Origin: Goodfellowiella coeruleoviolacea
Lineage (GTDB): Bacteria; Actinomycetota; Actinomycetes; Mycobacteriales; Pseudonocardiaceae
Direction of reading: 5' to 3'
NCBI RefSeq assembly: GCF_024171785.1
Contig: NZ_JAMTCK010000015.1
Coordinates: 182,766 to 246,765 of the forward strand
Length of the DNA: 64,000 bases
Notes under the pieces: model-generated
Databases searched by the model: none
What the model was told of the DNA's origin: nothing
Seen by the model: only the letters and a program-made list of their open reading frames with translations
Part shown: positions 1-7,394 of the stretch, piece by piece
Numbering within the stretch: the first letter of the stretch is position 1
Layout of the letters: each line of letters starts with the position of its first letter
Made by a program: the position numbers and the translations under genes

Positions 1-619
1 CGATGTCGTCCTCGATGTTCTCGGTGACTTCGAGGTAGTTGTCGACGATGTGGTCGGAGATCGCCCACAGCACCGCGGCCGGACCCACCGCCAGCCGTTC
101 GGGGTCGGTCTCCAGTTCGCGGCGCACCACGGCCAGCCCGGAGTGGTTGCCGTGCCGCACGGTGACCACGAAGTCGCGGCCGAGGAACGCCATGATCTCG
201 CCGGTCTCCACGATCTCGTTGGCCGTGTCCGGCGAGTCGTGGTCCACGTAGCGCACGGTCTTGAGCACCATGAACAGGTTCTCGTCGTAGCGCTCCAGCT
301 TGGGGCGCTGGTGCGCGTGGACCGCGTCCTCCACGGCCAGCTCGTGCAGGCCGAAGATCTCGGCGATGCTCTGGATCTGTTCCTCGTCCGGCTCGTGCAG
401 TCCGATCCAGACGAAACCCTCGCGCCGCCGCCGCACCTCTTCCACGGCCTCGGCGTGCGTCCACCGGCCGGGCAGGCGCTTGCCCTCGACGTACACGCCA
501 CAGTCCACGACGTACGCCGACACCGGCACCGGAATGGGTGCGATCCCGGGCTGTCCGGCGGTGGTGTTGCGCCGCCGGGAACGGTCACGCAGACCGCCGA
601 GCGAGGGCAGAGCGGGCAT
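1..619 (-). CDS. corA: Magnesium/cobalt transporter CorA (3' part outside window)
   Basis: CorA-type divalent cation channel (Mg2+/Co2+) of the cytoplasmic membrane. Only about 206 N-terminal residues, the cytoplasmic funnel domain, are present; the two C-terminal helices and the GMN pore motif fall beyond the window edge. Family-typical stretches are VDCGVYVEGKRLPGRW near residue 40, FGLHELAVEDAVHAHQRPK near residue 90 and MAFLGRDFVVTVRHG near residue 145. The ATG at 619 has GGAGG at 625-629. It is divergent from the MaoC gene across about 320 bases. Confidence 0.9.
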   Translation of the reverse strand, partial: MPALPSLGGLRDRSRRRNTTAGQPGIAPIPVPVSAYVVDCGVYVEGKRLPGRWTHAEAVEEVRRRREGFVWIGLHEPDEEQIQSIAEIFGLHELAVEDAVHAHQRPKLERYDENLFMVLKTVRYVDHDSPDTANEIVETGEIMAFLGRDFVVTVRHGNHSGLAVVRRELETDPERLAVGPAAVLWAISDHIVDNYLEVTENIEDDI

Positions 620-939
620 CTGGGCCTCCAGGGATCACGTCGCGAGCAATGACGACGCACCGGAGCGGGTTCAGCTGCTCCGGCACTGGAGCGTCCCAAC
701 CAGTACCACTGGGTCTACCGGGAAAGATGGACCCATCCGGTGGGGACGCCGGTGGTACTGCATGGGTGGGGTTTGTCAGTCCCACGACTCATGGCGTCCT
801 CACCTCCTCGGGTCAGCGGTGTGGCTGAGCGGTGGATTCGCTCACACACCGGTTGCCGAGAATACTCCTTGACAGTCCAGACTGGCGTCCCGGCCGGCGA
901 GGGTCGGATCACACACCGGGGTGGCGCAAGGAGGCGCGC
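620..939. other. Divergent intergenic region between corA and the MaoC gene
   Basis: About 320 bases without a convincing gene. It must hold promoters for both divergent neighbours. A TTGACA hexamer at 869-874 is a possible -35 box for the plus strand, but no clear -10 box follows at 16-18 bases. AAGGAGG at 928-934 is the Shine-Dalgarno of the next gene. I see no metal-sensing riboswitch pattern. Confidence 0.4.
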
Positions 940-1458
940 GTGCAGTTCGGACGCTACTTCGAGGAGTTCGAGGTCGGCGCGGTCTACAAGCACTGGCCGG
1001 GCAAGACCGTGACCGAGTACGACGACCACCTGTTCTGCCTGCTCACCATGAACCACCACCCGCTGCACCTGGACGCGCACTACGCGGCGGAGACCACCGA
1101 GTTCGGCAAGAACGTGGTGGTCGGCAACTACGTCTACTCGCTGCTGCTGGGCATGTCCGTGGCGGACGTCTCCGGCAAGGCCATCGCCAACCTGGAGGTC
1201 GAGTCGCTGCGGCACATCAGGCCGACCTTCCACGGTGACACCATCTACGGGGAGACCGAGGTGCTGGCCAAGACACCGTCGAAGTCCAAGGACGACCGGG
1301 GCGTGGTGCACGTGGAGACCAGGGGCTACAAGCAGGACGGCACCGTGGTGTGCGTGTTCCGCCGCAAGGTCATGGTGCCCAAGCGGTCCTACGGCGATGC
1401 GCGCGGCGGCGACCAGCCCGGCCGGCCCGTGCCCGAGTCGACCGGATCGGGCAGCTGA
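940..1458 (+). CDS. MaoC family (R)-specific enoyl-CoA hydratase/dehydratase
   Basis: A 172-residue hot-dog-fold protein of the MaoC dehydratase family, which hydrates or dehydrates acyl-CoA thioesters. The segment YDDHLFCLLTMNHHPLHLDA (near residues 27-46) carries the Asp and His expected in the catalytic helix of this family. The GTG start at 940 is preceded by AAGGAGG with 5 bases spacing; an in-frame ATG at 832 lacks a ribosome site and adds a non-conserved tail. The next gene begins 2 bases after the stop, so both are probably cotranscribed. The actual acyl-CoA substrate cannot be read from the sequence. Confidence 0.85.
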   Translation: MQFGRYFEEFEVGAVYKHWPGKTVTEYDDHLFCLLTMNHHPLHLDAHYAAETTEFGKNVVVGNYVYSLLLGMSVADVSGKAIANLEVESLRHIRPTFHGDTIYGETEVLAKTPSKSKDDRGVVHVETRGYKQDGTVVCVFRRKVMVPKRSYGDARGGDQPGRPVPESTGSGS

Positions 1459-1460
1459 CC

Positions 1461-2588
1461 ATGGGCGACGACACCGACACAGCACCACTGCTGCAGAAGC
1501 TGCGCGCCTTCGCCGACGAGGCGGCCGGCGCGTCCCCGCTGTACGAGCACCTGGCCCGGCACGCCGCCGAGGACCAGGAGGTGGCCGGGCTGCTCGCCGC
1601 GGCCGAACCCGAGTTCCGCGTGCCCACGCTGCTGTTCGCCGCGGCGCACCGGCTGATCCAGGCGGAGCCGTTCCACCCGCTGGCCAACTACTACCCCTCG
1701 TTGGGCGGCACCTACGGGGTGGACGGGCAGACCTGGCCGGTGTTCCGGGAGTTCCTGCTCGGTCGGGCCGACCAGGCGCGCAAGCTGATCGGCACGCACA
1801 CCACGCAGACCAACGAGGTGCGCCGGGCCGCCATGATCTACCCGGCCGTGGCACTGGCCGCCAAGCAGGCCGGTGGCGCGGTCGGGCTGCTCGAAGTGGG
1901 GACCAGCGCCGGGCTGCTGCTCAACCTGGACCGGTACGCGTACTGGTACCAGACCGAGCAGGCCGGGCAGATCGGCGTGGGTCCGGCCAAGGCGGCGGTG
2001 GGCCTGCACGCCGCGCTGGCCCTGGCGCCCGGGGCCGAACTGCCGGTGCTGCCCAAGAAGCTGACCGTCCGCGCCAGGGTGGGGCTGGACCGCCGGCCGA
2101 TCGACCTGGGCGACGAGGACCAGTTCGCCTGGCTGGAGGCGTGTGTCTGGGCGGACCAGCCCGAGCGGCTGCGGCTGCTCGGTGCCGCCGCCGCGGTGCG
2201 GCGCAAGCACCCGCCGGAGCTGCTGGCCGGGGACGCCGTGGACGACCTGGCACGGGCTGCCGACCGGGTGCCGGCGGAGCTGCCACTGGTGGTGATCAAC
2301 AGCCACGCCGTGTGCTACCTGTCCGAGCCACGCCGGGTGGCCTACGTCCAGGAGCTGGCCAGGCTGGCCGAGCGCCGGCCGCTGTGGTGGGTGTGCAACG
2401 AGGGGTACCGGGCCGGCCCGCACCTGGTCCTGCCCGGCCGCGCCGACCTGGCGGACGCGGACGAGGCGCAGTACTCCGGGGTGCTGGTGCTGACCCGCTG
2501 GGAGCGCGGTGAACCGGTGGCTCGGGCCCTGGCCACCACCGCGCCGCACGGCCAGCGGCTGACCTGGCTGCCGCAGCCGGCTGGCTGA
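1461..2588 (+). CDS. DUF2332 family protein
   Basis: A 375-residue DUF2332 protein, recognised from the N-terminal region with ASPLYEHLARHAAEDQEV and HPLANYYPSLGG. The family is common in actinobacteria and proteobacteria and has no established function; a later segment (residues about 135-175) with VGLLEVGTSAGLLLNLDRY looks like a nucleotide- or SAM-binding glycine loop, which is inference. The ATG lies 2 bases after the MaoC stop, indicating translational coupling. A G-rich 3' region follows. Confidence 0.8.
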   Translation: MGDDTDTAPLLQKLRAFADEAAGASPLYEHLARHAAEDQEVAGLLAAAEPEFRVPTLLFAAAHRLIQAEPFHPLANYYPSLGGTYGVDGQTWPVFREFLLGRADQARKLIGTHTTQTNEVRRAAMIYPAVALAAKQAGGAVGLLEVGTSAGLLLNLDRYAYWYQTEQAGQIGVGPAKAAVGLHAALALAPGAELPVLPKKLTVRARVGLDRRPIDLGDEDQFAWLEACVWADQPERLRLLGAAAAVRRKHPPELLAGDAVDDLARAADRVPAELPLVVINSHAVCYLSEPRRVAYVQELARLAERRPLWWVCNEGYRAGPHLVLPGRADLADADEAQYSGVLVLTRWERGEPVARALATTAPHGQRLTWLPQPAG

Positions 2589-2605
2589 GGCACGCGACCG
2601 GTGTC

Positions 2606-2646
2606 CGGGGACGGGGATGTGGGTGGGGTGGGGTGGGGGTCGGCGG
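2606..2646 (+). other. G-quadruplex-type G-tract cluster
   Basis: Successive runs of three to five G separated by one to five bases, including GGGTGGGGTGGGGTGGGGG, lie just after the DUF2332 stop. Such tracts can fold into G-quadruplexes in DNA or in the 3' untranslated RNA. The role is unknown. Confidence 0.45.
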
Positions 2647-2747
2647 GCCGAGTCGGCTCCCGTCCGGTCGGCTCCCACCGGACACGGACACAGGCGCGGG
2701 CGCGGGGCGGCGAGCGCGGCGTGGCCGGGCGCGGGGTGCGGGTGGCG

Positions 2748-2768
2748 GGGCTTGGGCTTGGGCTTGGG
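2748..2768 (+). other. Canonical G-quadruplex motif (GGGCTT repeats)
   Basis: Four GGG tracts separated by three identical CTT loops, which fits the strict G3N1-7 quadruplex rule. It lies between the convergent DUF2332 and Nudix genes. Confidence 0.6.
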
Positions 2769-2907
2769 TGAAGCCCTGCGGTGTCGGCCGGCCCGGGTGG
2801 CGGGTGGTGTTCGACCGGCCCCAGGGCACCCCCCGCCCTCCCAGGGGGGCGACCCCAGGTCCAGCCTATTGGCGCACCCCGGTGGGAGATAGCCGGTGAC
2901 GGCAGCC

Positions 2908-2935
2908 TGTGGACAACTCGCGGGGCTGTGGACAA
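2908..2935 (-). promoter_or_regulatory. Two exact DnaA-box-like sites
   Basis: TGTGGACAA occurs at 2908-2916 and 2927-2935; its complement TTGTCCACA is the actinobacterial consensus DnaA box. The sites are 19 bases apart start to start. No dnaA, dnaN or parB gene is in the window, so this is not evidently oriC; a titration or regulatory role is possible. Confidence 0.35.
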
Positions 2936-2948
2936 CTTGGGGCACGAA

Positions 2949-3000
2949 CGGGTGAATACGGGTGAATGACAGTGAATGAATGGGTGAACGTGCGGGTGAA
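2949..3000 (+). repeat. Short GGGTGAA direct repeats
   Basis: Four GGGTGAA units and one degenerate unit (CAGTGAA) lie 10-12 bases apart between 2949 and 3000, immediately downstream of the two DnaA-box-like sites. Their function is unknown. Confidence 0.5.
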
Positions 3001-3117
3001 GATGGCCCAGTGACGGCAGCGCTCGGCCCGCTCGGACCCGGGGTTCTGAACCGGTCCAGTATCACCGGGTAGTTGGGGATTGGTCCGCTCCGGCGGGGGT
3101 TCACCGGTTGGGCTGGA

Positions 3118-3549
3118 TCAGGGCCTCGGCAGGCAGTCCCACTCCGCGAGAGTCTGTGCTAGACGCTCCGTAACCATATTGTCCCGGTTAAGTGTGTCGA
3201 AGATCGCACCGCTCACCCAGGCGGCATCGGAGGCGTCGTCACCCGGACGGAGATCTCCGCTGGTCACCTGGCAGCGGTAGTCGTAAATGGCGTAAACGCC
3301 GCGTGCGGCCGGGCGCGTCACCCAGCCGACCAGTTCGCCCACGGCAACGCTCAGTCCGGTCTCCTCGTGCACCTCCCTGGCCAGCGCGACCGCGTCGGTC
3401 TCGCCCGGCTCGACCCGGCCGCCGGGCAGCGACCACAGGCCGCGACCTGGCTCGTTGGCCCGCCGCACGAGCAGGAGTCGCCCATTGGAGTCATGCACAA
3501 CCGCGCCGACACACCGGATCGTCCCCGCGCTGCTTGCCGTCACAAGCAC
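3118..3549 (-). CDS. Nudix hydrolase
   Basis: A 143-residue Nudix-fold pyrophosphatase. The Nudix box GX5EX7REUXEEXGU is intact from about residue 44: GRVEPGETD followed by REVHEETGL. The preceding LWSLPGG is also typical of small nucleotide-directed members. The GTG at 3549 is used; a second GTG two codons in (3543) is an alternative. It is divergent from the small membrane protein gene and convergent with the DUF2332 gene. The substrate (nucleoside diphosphate-X compound) is not determinable. Confidence 0.85.
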   Translation of the reverse strand: MLVTASSAGTIRCVGAVVHDSNGRLLLVRRANEPGRGLWSLPGGRVEPGETDAVALAREVHEETGLSVAVGELVGWVTRPAARGVYAIYDYRCQVTSGDLRPGDDASDAAWVSGAIFDTLNRDNMVTERLAQTLAEWDCLPRP

Positions 3550-3593
3550 GGAGCGTAGTCACACCGGATTGGCGGTGCGTCCGACTGGCCCAT

Positions 3594-3635
3594 GTGCGGT
3601 ACAAATCTCCTCTAGTGCCGCAGAGTGCGGTACAA
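3594..3635. repeat. Direct repeat GTGCGGTACAA in a divergent promoter region
   Basis: Two exact copies of the 11-mer lie at 3594-3604 and 3625-3635, 31 bases (about three helical turns) apart. They sit between the divergent Nudix and small membrane protein genes, so they may be binding sites for a regulator. Confidence 0.4.
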
Positions 3636-3684
3636 CGGTTCTCACTGGCGCCTGATCGAGTGCGAGCAGACGGGGTTGATCGAC

Positions 3685-3843
3685 GTGAACCTGAAGAAGA
3701 TCCTCACTTGGGCCGGGATCGCGTTGTTGCTGTACTTCCTGATCGCGCAGCCCAACGCGTCAGCGGGCCTGGTCACCAACATCCTGACCACCCTGCAGAG
3801 CGCGGCCGAGGCGCTCATCACCTTCGTGCAGAACTTGTTCTAG
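3685..3843 (+). CDS. Small single-span membrane protein
   Basis: A 52-residue protein starting VNLKKILTWAGIALLLYF: two lysines, then one hydrophobic helix, then a region with a second weak amphipathic or hydrophobic stretch ending FVQNLF. GTG at 3685 is preferred because it places the positive residues directly before the helix; TTG at 3676 and a more upstream ATG at 3625 are alternatives. It is followed after 36 bases by the PH-domain membrane protein, and the two are probably cotranscribed. No function is recognised. Confidence 0.6.
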   Translation: MNLKKILTWAGIALLLYFLIAQPNASAGLVTNILTTLQSAAEALITFVQNLF

Positions 3844-3879
3844 TCGCCGTCGCGAGGACGCCGAGGGGACGGGGAAGCC

Positions 3880-4440
3880 GTGTTCGCACCAAGGGATCCC
3901 GACGAGTACCTGCTCGAAACCGAACGGCGGGTCATCCGTGTGCGCCGGCACTGGACGTACCTGGCGTGGGAGATCATCGAGGCGTGTGGTCTGCTGGCCG
4001 GCGCCATCCTGATCTCCCAGGTGATACCCCAGTCGGCGTGGCTGCTCCAGACGATCCTCTGGTACGGCGCGCTCGCGGTGCTGCTGCGCTTCACCTACCT
4101 GGTCATGGACTGGTGGGTGGAGCGCATCGTGGTGACCGACAAGCGGTTCATGCTCACCTCGGGTGTGTTCACCAGCAACGTGGCCATGATGCCGATCGGC
4201 AAGGTCACCGACCTGACCTACCACCGGTCGTTCTTCGGTCGCATGTTCGGTTACGGCACCCTCGTGGTGGAGTCCGCGGGGCAGATCCAGGCCCTGAACA
4301 AGATCGAGTTCTTGCCCAATCCCGAGGAGGTCTACGACGCGATCTCCGAGCTGGTCTTTGGCGACAAGAAGGCGCAGGCCGAGCGGTTCTCGATGATCAA
4401 GGCGCAGCGGGCGGCCCGGGGCAAGAAGATGGTGCCCTGA
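3880..4440 (+). CDS. PH domain-containing membrane protein (bPH2/YdbS-like)
   Basis: A 186-residue protein with two hydrophobic helices at about residues 28-70, then a bacterial PH-like domain (bPH2) from about residue 75: DWWVERIVVTDKRFMLTSGV and later GYGTLVVESAG are signature stretches of this family. Members are membrane-anchored, and their ligands are mostly unknown. It starts at a GTG in a G-rich context and follows the 52-residue membrane protein. Confidence 0.8.
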   Translation: MFAPRDPDEYLLETERRVIRVRRHWTYLAWEIIEACGLLAGAILISQVIPQSAWLLQTILWYGALAVLLRFTYLVMDWWVERIVVTDKRFMLTSGVFTSNVAMMPIGKVTDLTYHRSFFGRMFGYGTLVVESAGQIQALNKIEFLPNPEEVYDAISELVFGDKKAQAERFSMIKAQRAARGKKMVP

Positions 4441-4568
4441 CCACACCGCCGCGCGGGCGGCCCGACCGCTCGGCCCGGTCCTGCTGGTACTGATACCCCG
4501 TTCGGTGTGCTTCCCCTGGTGCTGATGGCCGCGCCGGTGCTGGCGCGGTGATCGGTCACACTGGTTGG

Positions 4569-5429
4569 GTGCGCATCGACCTGCACACCCACTCGACCGA
4601 ATCCGACGGCACGGACACGCCGACCGAACTGGTGGCGGCGGCCGCGGCCGCCGGCCTGGACGTGATCGCGCTGACCGACCACGACACCACGGCCGGCTGG
4701 GCCGAGGCAGCCCAGGCACTGCCGGCCGGCATGCGGCTGGTGCCCGGCGCCGAGCTGTCCTGCGACTGTCCGGACGGCCGGGGCGGCCGGCTCACCGTGC
4801 ACCTGTTGGCCTACCTGTTCGACCCGACCTCGCCCGCGCTGATCGCCGAGCAGTCGCGGCTGCGCGCGGAGCGGCGGAGCCGGTTGCGGCAGATGGCGGT
4901 GCGCATGGCCGATGACGGGTTTCCGGTCGATCCGGACGCCCTGATGGCCGGCCTGCCGCCGGACTCGCCCGGCGGTCGGCCGCACCTGGCCAGGGCCCTG
5001 GTCAACGCCGGCGTGGTGGCCAGCGTGAACGAGGCGTTCGCCAGGTTCCTCGGCAACGCCGGGCCCTACCACCTGCCCAGGGCGGACACCCCGGTGCGCG
5101 ACGCCGTCGCCATGATCGCCGCGGCCGGCGGGGTGACCGTGCTCGCGCACCCGTTCGCCGTGTCCAGGGGCCGGATCGTCACCGAGGACGTGATCGCCGA
5201 CCTGGCCCTGCTCGGCCTGGCCGGCGTCGAGGTCGACCACCCCGACCACGACGAGCCGACACGCGCCCGGTTACGGGGGCTGGCCGCCGAACTCGGCCTG
5301 GTGACCACCGGGTCCAGCGACTACCACGGCACCAACAAGACGGTTCGGCTCGGCCAGGAGCGGACCGCGCCGGAGGTGCTGGAGGACCTGGTGGACCGGG
5401 CCACCGGTGGCAGTGTTCTGGTCGGTTGA
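4569..5429 (+). CDS. PHP-domain phosphoesterase (TrpH/YciV-like)
   Basis: A 286-residue PHP-superfamily metal-dependent phosphoesterase. Metal-binding motifs are visible: DLHTHSTESDG at the N-terminus, LTDHDT near residue 38, ELSC near residue 62, LAHPF near residue 190 and SSDYHG near residue 250. The closest family described is TrpH/YciV/RNase AM, which removes nucleotides or hydrolyses 3',5'-bisphosphates. GTG at 4569 gives the conserved VRIDLHTHS start. A rare TTA leucine codon is at 5271-5273. The RecB-type nuclease gene follows. Confidence 0.85.
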   Translation: MRIDLHTHSTESDGTDTPTELVAAAAAAGLDVIALTDHDTTAGWAEAAQALPAGMRLVPGAELSCDCPDGRGGRLTVHLLAYLFDPTSPALIAEQSRLRAERRSRLRQMAVRMADDGFPVDPDALMAGLPPDSPGGRPHLARALVNAGVVASVNEAFARFLGNAGPYHLPRADTPVRDAVAMIAAAGGVTVLAHPFAVSRGRIVTEDVIADLALLGLAGVEVDHPDHDEPTRARLRGLAAELGLVTTGSSDYHGTNKTVRLGQERTAPEVLEDLVDRATGGSVLVG

Positions 5430-5505
5430 GGTGCGCTCGGGCGGGCGGTCCGCCGGCCAGGGGGAGGCGACGGGAGTATCCGACCGAGTGCGTAACGTTG
5501 ACCGC

Positions 5506-6339
5506 GTGACCGGGCAGCTCGGCTTTGACAACATGCCGCAGAAGTTGGTGCGGGTTACTCCGGCGAAGCTGTCGACCTGGACCGACTGCCCCCGGCGGTA
5601 CCGGATGGCCTACCTGGACCGGCCAACGCCCGCTCGGGGCGGCGCGTGGGCGCACAACACGCTGGGCGCGGTGGTGCACAACGCGCTGCGTGCCCTGTTC
5701 GACCTGCCGGCGGCCGAGCGCACGCCGGAAGCGGCAGCGGCGCTGGTGACCAGGTACTGGAAGTCCGACGGGTTCCGGGACGGCGACCAGGCCGCGCGGT
5801 ACCGGGAGCGGGCCCGGGACTGGGTCGCCGACTACGTCGCCGAGATCGACCCCACCGCGGACCCGATTGGTCTGGAGCGGTGGGTGTCCGCGCCGACCGC
5901 GCGGATCGTGGCCGAGGGCCGGGTCGACCGGATCGACCAGCGGGACGGCGAGCTGGTGATCGTCGACTACAAGACCGGCCGGCACGCGCTCACCGTTGAC
6001 GACGCCCGCGGGTCCCAGGCGCTGGCCCTGTACGCCCTGGCCGCCAGGCGGACGCTGCGCCGCCGGTGCCGCCGGGTCGAGCTGCACCACCTGCCCACCG
6101 GTACGGTCGCGGCCTGGGAGCACACCGACGAGTCGTTGGCCCGGCACGTGGCCAGGGCCGAGCAGGCGGCCGAGGAACTCGGCCTGGCCACGGACACGCT
6201 GGCCGCGGGCGGTGATCCGGACGTGCTGTTTCCCGCCAGCCCTGGTAGGCATTGCTCGTGGTGCGACTTCCGCCGCGGCTGCGCCGAGGGGAGGGCAGCC
6301 GCACCCGACCTCGAACCGTGGGCCATGCTCGCACCGTGA
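5506..6339 (+). CDS. RecB/Cas4-type PD-(D/E)XK nuclease with four-cysteine cluster
   Basis: A 277-residue single-domain nuclease. The catalytic core reads GRVDRID then IVDYKTGR, with Asp154 and Lys156 of the D-x-K motif. Cys28 (in TDCPRRY) and C-terminal Cys250, Cys253 and Cys259 form the C-(n)-CxxC-x5-C pattern that holds a [4Fe-4S] cluster in AddB and Cas4. No helicase domain is present. GTG at 5506 is chosen because upstream in-frame starts overlap the PHP gene and add unlike sequence. It probably acts on DNA ends; the partner is unknown. Confidence 0.8.
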   Translation: MTGQLGFDNMPQKLVRVTPAKLSTWTDCPRRYRMAYLDRPTPARGGAWAHNTLGAVVHNALRALFDLPAAERTPEAAAALVTRYWKSDGFRDGDQAARYRERARDWVADYVAEIDPTADPIGLERWVSAPTARIVAEGRVDRIDQRDGELVIVDYKTGRHALTVDDARGSQALALYALAARRTLRRRCRRVELHHLPTGTVAAWEHTDESLARHVARAEQAAEELGLATDTLAAGGDPDVLFPASPGRHCSWCDFRRGCAEGRAAAPDLEPWAMLAP

Positions 6340-6604
6340 CGCCGGGCAGCGGAACCGGGTCCGGGATCCGGACCTTGGCCGACCGGATCCCGGACGGCAG
6401 GATCTGGGGTGGTGGGATTCCCGGCGGCGGTGGGACGGCTGGCGGGACAAGCGGGTGGCATGACAACCGTTCGGGCAGCGAGTGAGCATCGCTGGGCCGC
6501 CAGGCGTGACCTGGTGAACCGAGCGGAGCGAGCGCGGATCGGCGCACGGAGCCGGACGAGAGCCCGGTGAAACCGGAGCCGAGCAATCCAACAGGGAGTT
6601 GTAG

Positions 6605-7363
6605 GTGGACCGAGGGACCACCCGGCCGATGCCCCAGCCGGGCGAGCCGGACCAGAACACGACCCCGGTGCGCCCGCATCAGGGCGGCGAACCGGACCCC
6701 AACACGACACCGGTGCTGCTGCCGTCGGAGCGCCGGGCGGAACAGGCACGGCAGGTGCCACAGGCGCGGTTCGCGACACCGAGGACACCGCCGACAGCAC
6801 CACTGCGTCAGCCACACCAGGCACCGGCCAAGGGGCAGGCACCGGGACAGACATCGGGACAGCCGGCCGAGACTGCGCGACCGCGGCCGCAGCCGGGTGA
6901 GCCGCTGGCCGACGAGGAGCTGCCGGGGTCGGACGCGGAGGGGTCGGACGCGGTGGGATCGGACGCGGTGGGGTCGGGCGTTGGGGCGCTGAACGCGGTG
7001 GGCCCGGCCGAGCCGGAGACGGTGGCGCTGTCCGAGTCCGGGCCGAGCGAGCCGGCACCGGCCGGTGCGGCCTCGCCCGCGGCGGCCAGGGGCGGGGCGT
7101 CGACCTGGCGCAACCTGACCGGCGCGCTGGCCGCGGGCATGGTGCTGCTCGCCCTGGGCCTCATCGCCATGCAGGTGTACGCCGGCAACAACGGCCAGCC
7201 CGGCCCCGGCCTGTGGGACGTGGGCGCGCACGTGGTGGCCGCCGTGGTCGCGGTGGTCGGGCAGCGGGTGGCCGACCGGCGCCGTGGGCTGCCCGCCGCG
7301 CTGGGCGCCCTGGTCGTGCTGGCCGCCAGCGGCGCCGCGCTGTGGTTCTTCTGGTGGGCCTGA
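6605..7363 (+). CDS. Proline-rich protein with three C-terminal membrane helices
   Basis: A 252-residue protein of unrecognised family. Residues 1 to about 165 are low complexity, with PGEPDQNTTPV and GGEPDPNTTPV near-repeats and an acidic GSDAVGSDAVGS run. The C-terminal part carries three hydrophobic helices: GALAAGMVLLALGLIAMQVY, then AHVVAAVVAVVGQ, then a final one ending ALWFFWWA. A GTG start with GGGAG upstream is used. About 265 bases separate it from the nuclease gene. It is convergent with the alpha/beta hydrolase, whose stop lies 31 bases away. Confidence 0.65.
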   Translation: MDRGTTRPMPQPGEPDQNTTPVRPHQGGEPDPNTTPVLLPSERRAEQARQVPQARFATPRTPPTAPLRQPHQAPAKGQAPGQTSGQPAETARPRPQPGEPLADEELPGSDAEGSDAVGSDAVGSGVGALNAVGPAEPETVALSESGPSEPAPAGAASPAAARGGASTWRNLTGALAAGMVLLALGLIAMQVYAGNNGQPGPGLWDVGAHVVAAVVAVVGQRVADRRRGLPAALGALVVLAASGAALWFFWWA

Positions 7364-7394
7364 CCAGCGAGAACTAGCCGGTGGTGGGAGAGCG

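Larger units (their letters stand above)
2589..3117. other. Convergent intergenic region rich in G-tracts, DnaA-box-like sites and short repeats
   Basis: A 529-base gap between the convergent DUF2332 and Nudix genes. It contains two G-quadruplex-type runs, a C6/G6 hairpin (2829-2834 with 2844-2849), two exact TTGTCCACA sites on the minus strand and a run of GGGTGAA repeats. No codon pattern supports a gene here; the open frames crossing it are shadows. Confidence 0.6.

Noticed and set aside
1389-3104. 571-residue minus-strand open frame over DUF2332
   Set aside because: Low-complexity shadow; DUF2332 on the plus strand is conserved and preceded by coupled start.
6340-6604. Frame continuing past the nuclease gene (6252-6485)
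   Set aside because: Glycine/proline shadow without a start signal; treated as leader of the membrane protein gene.
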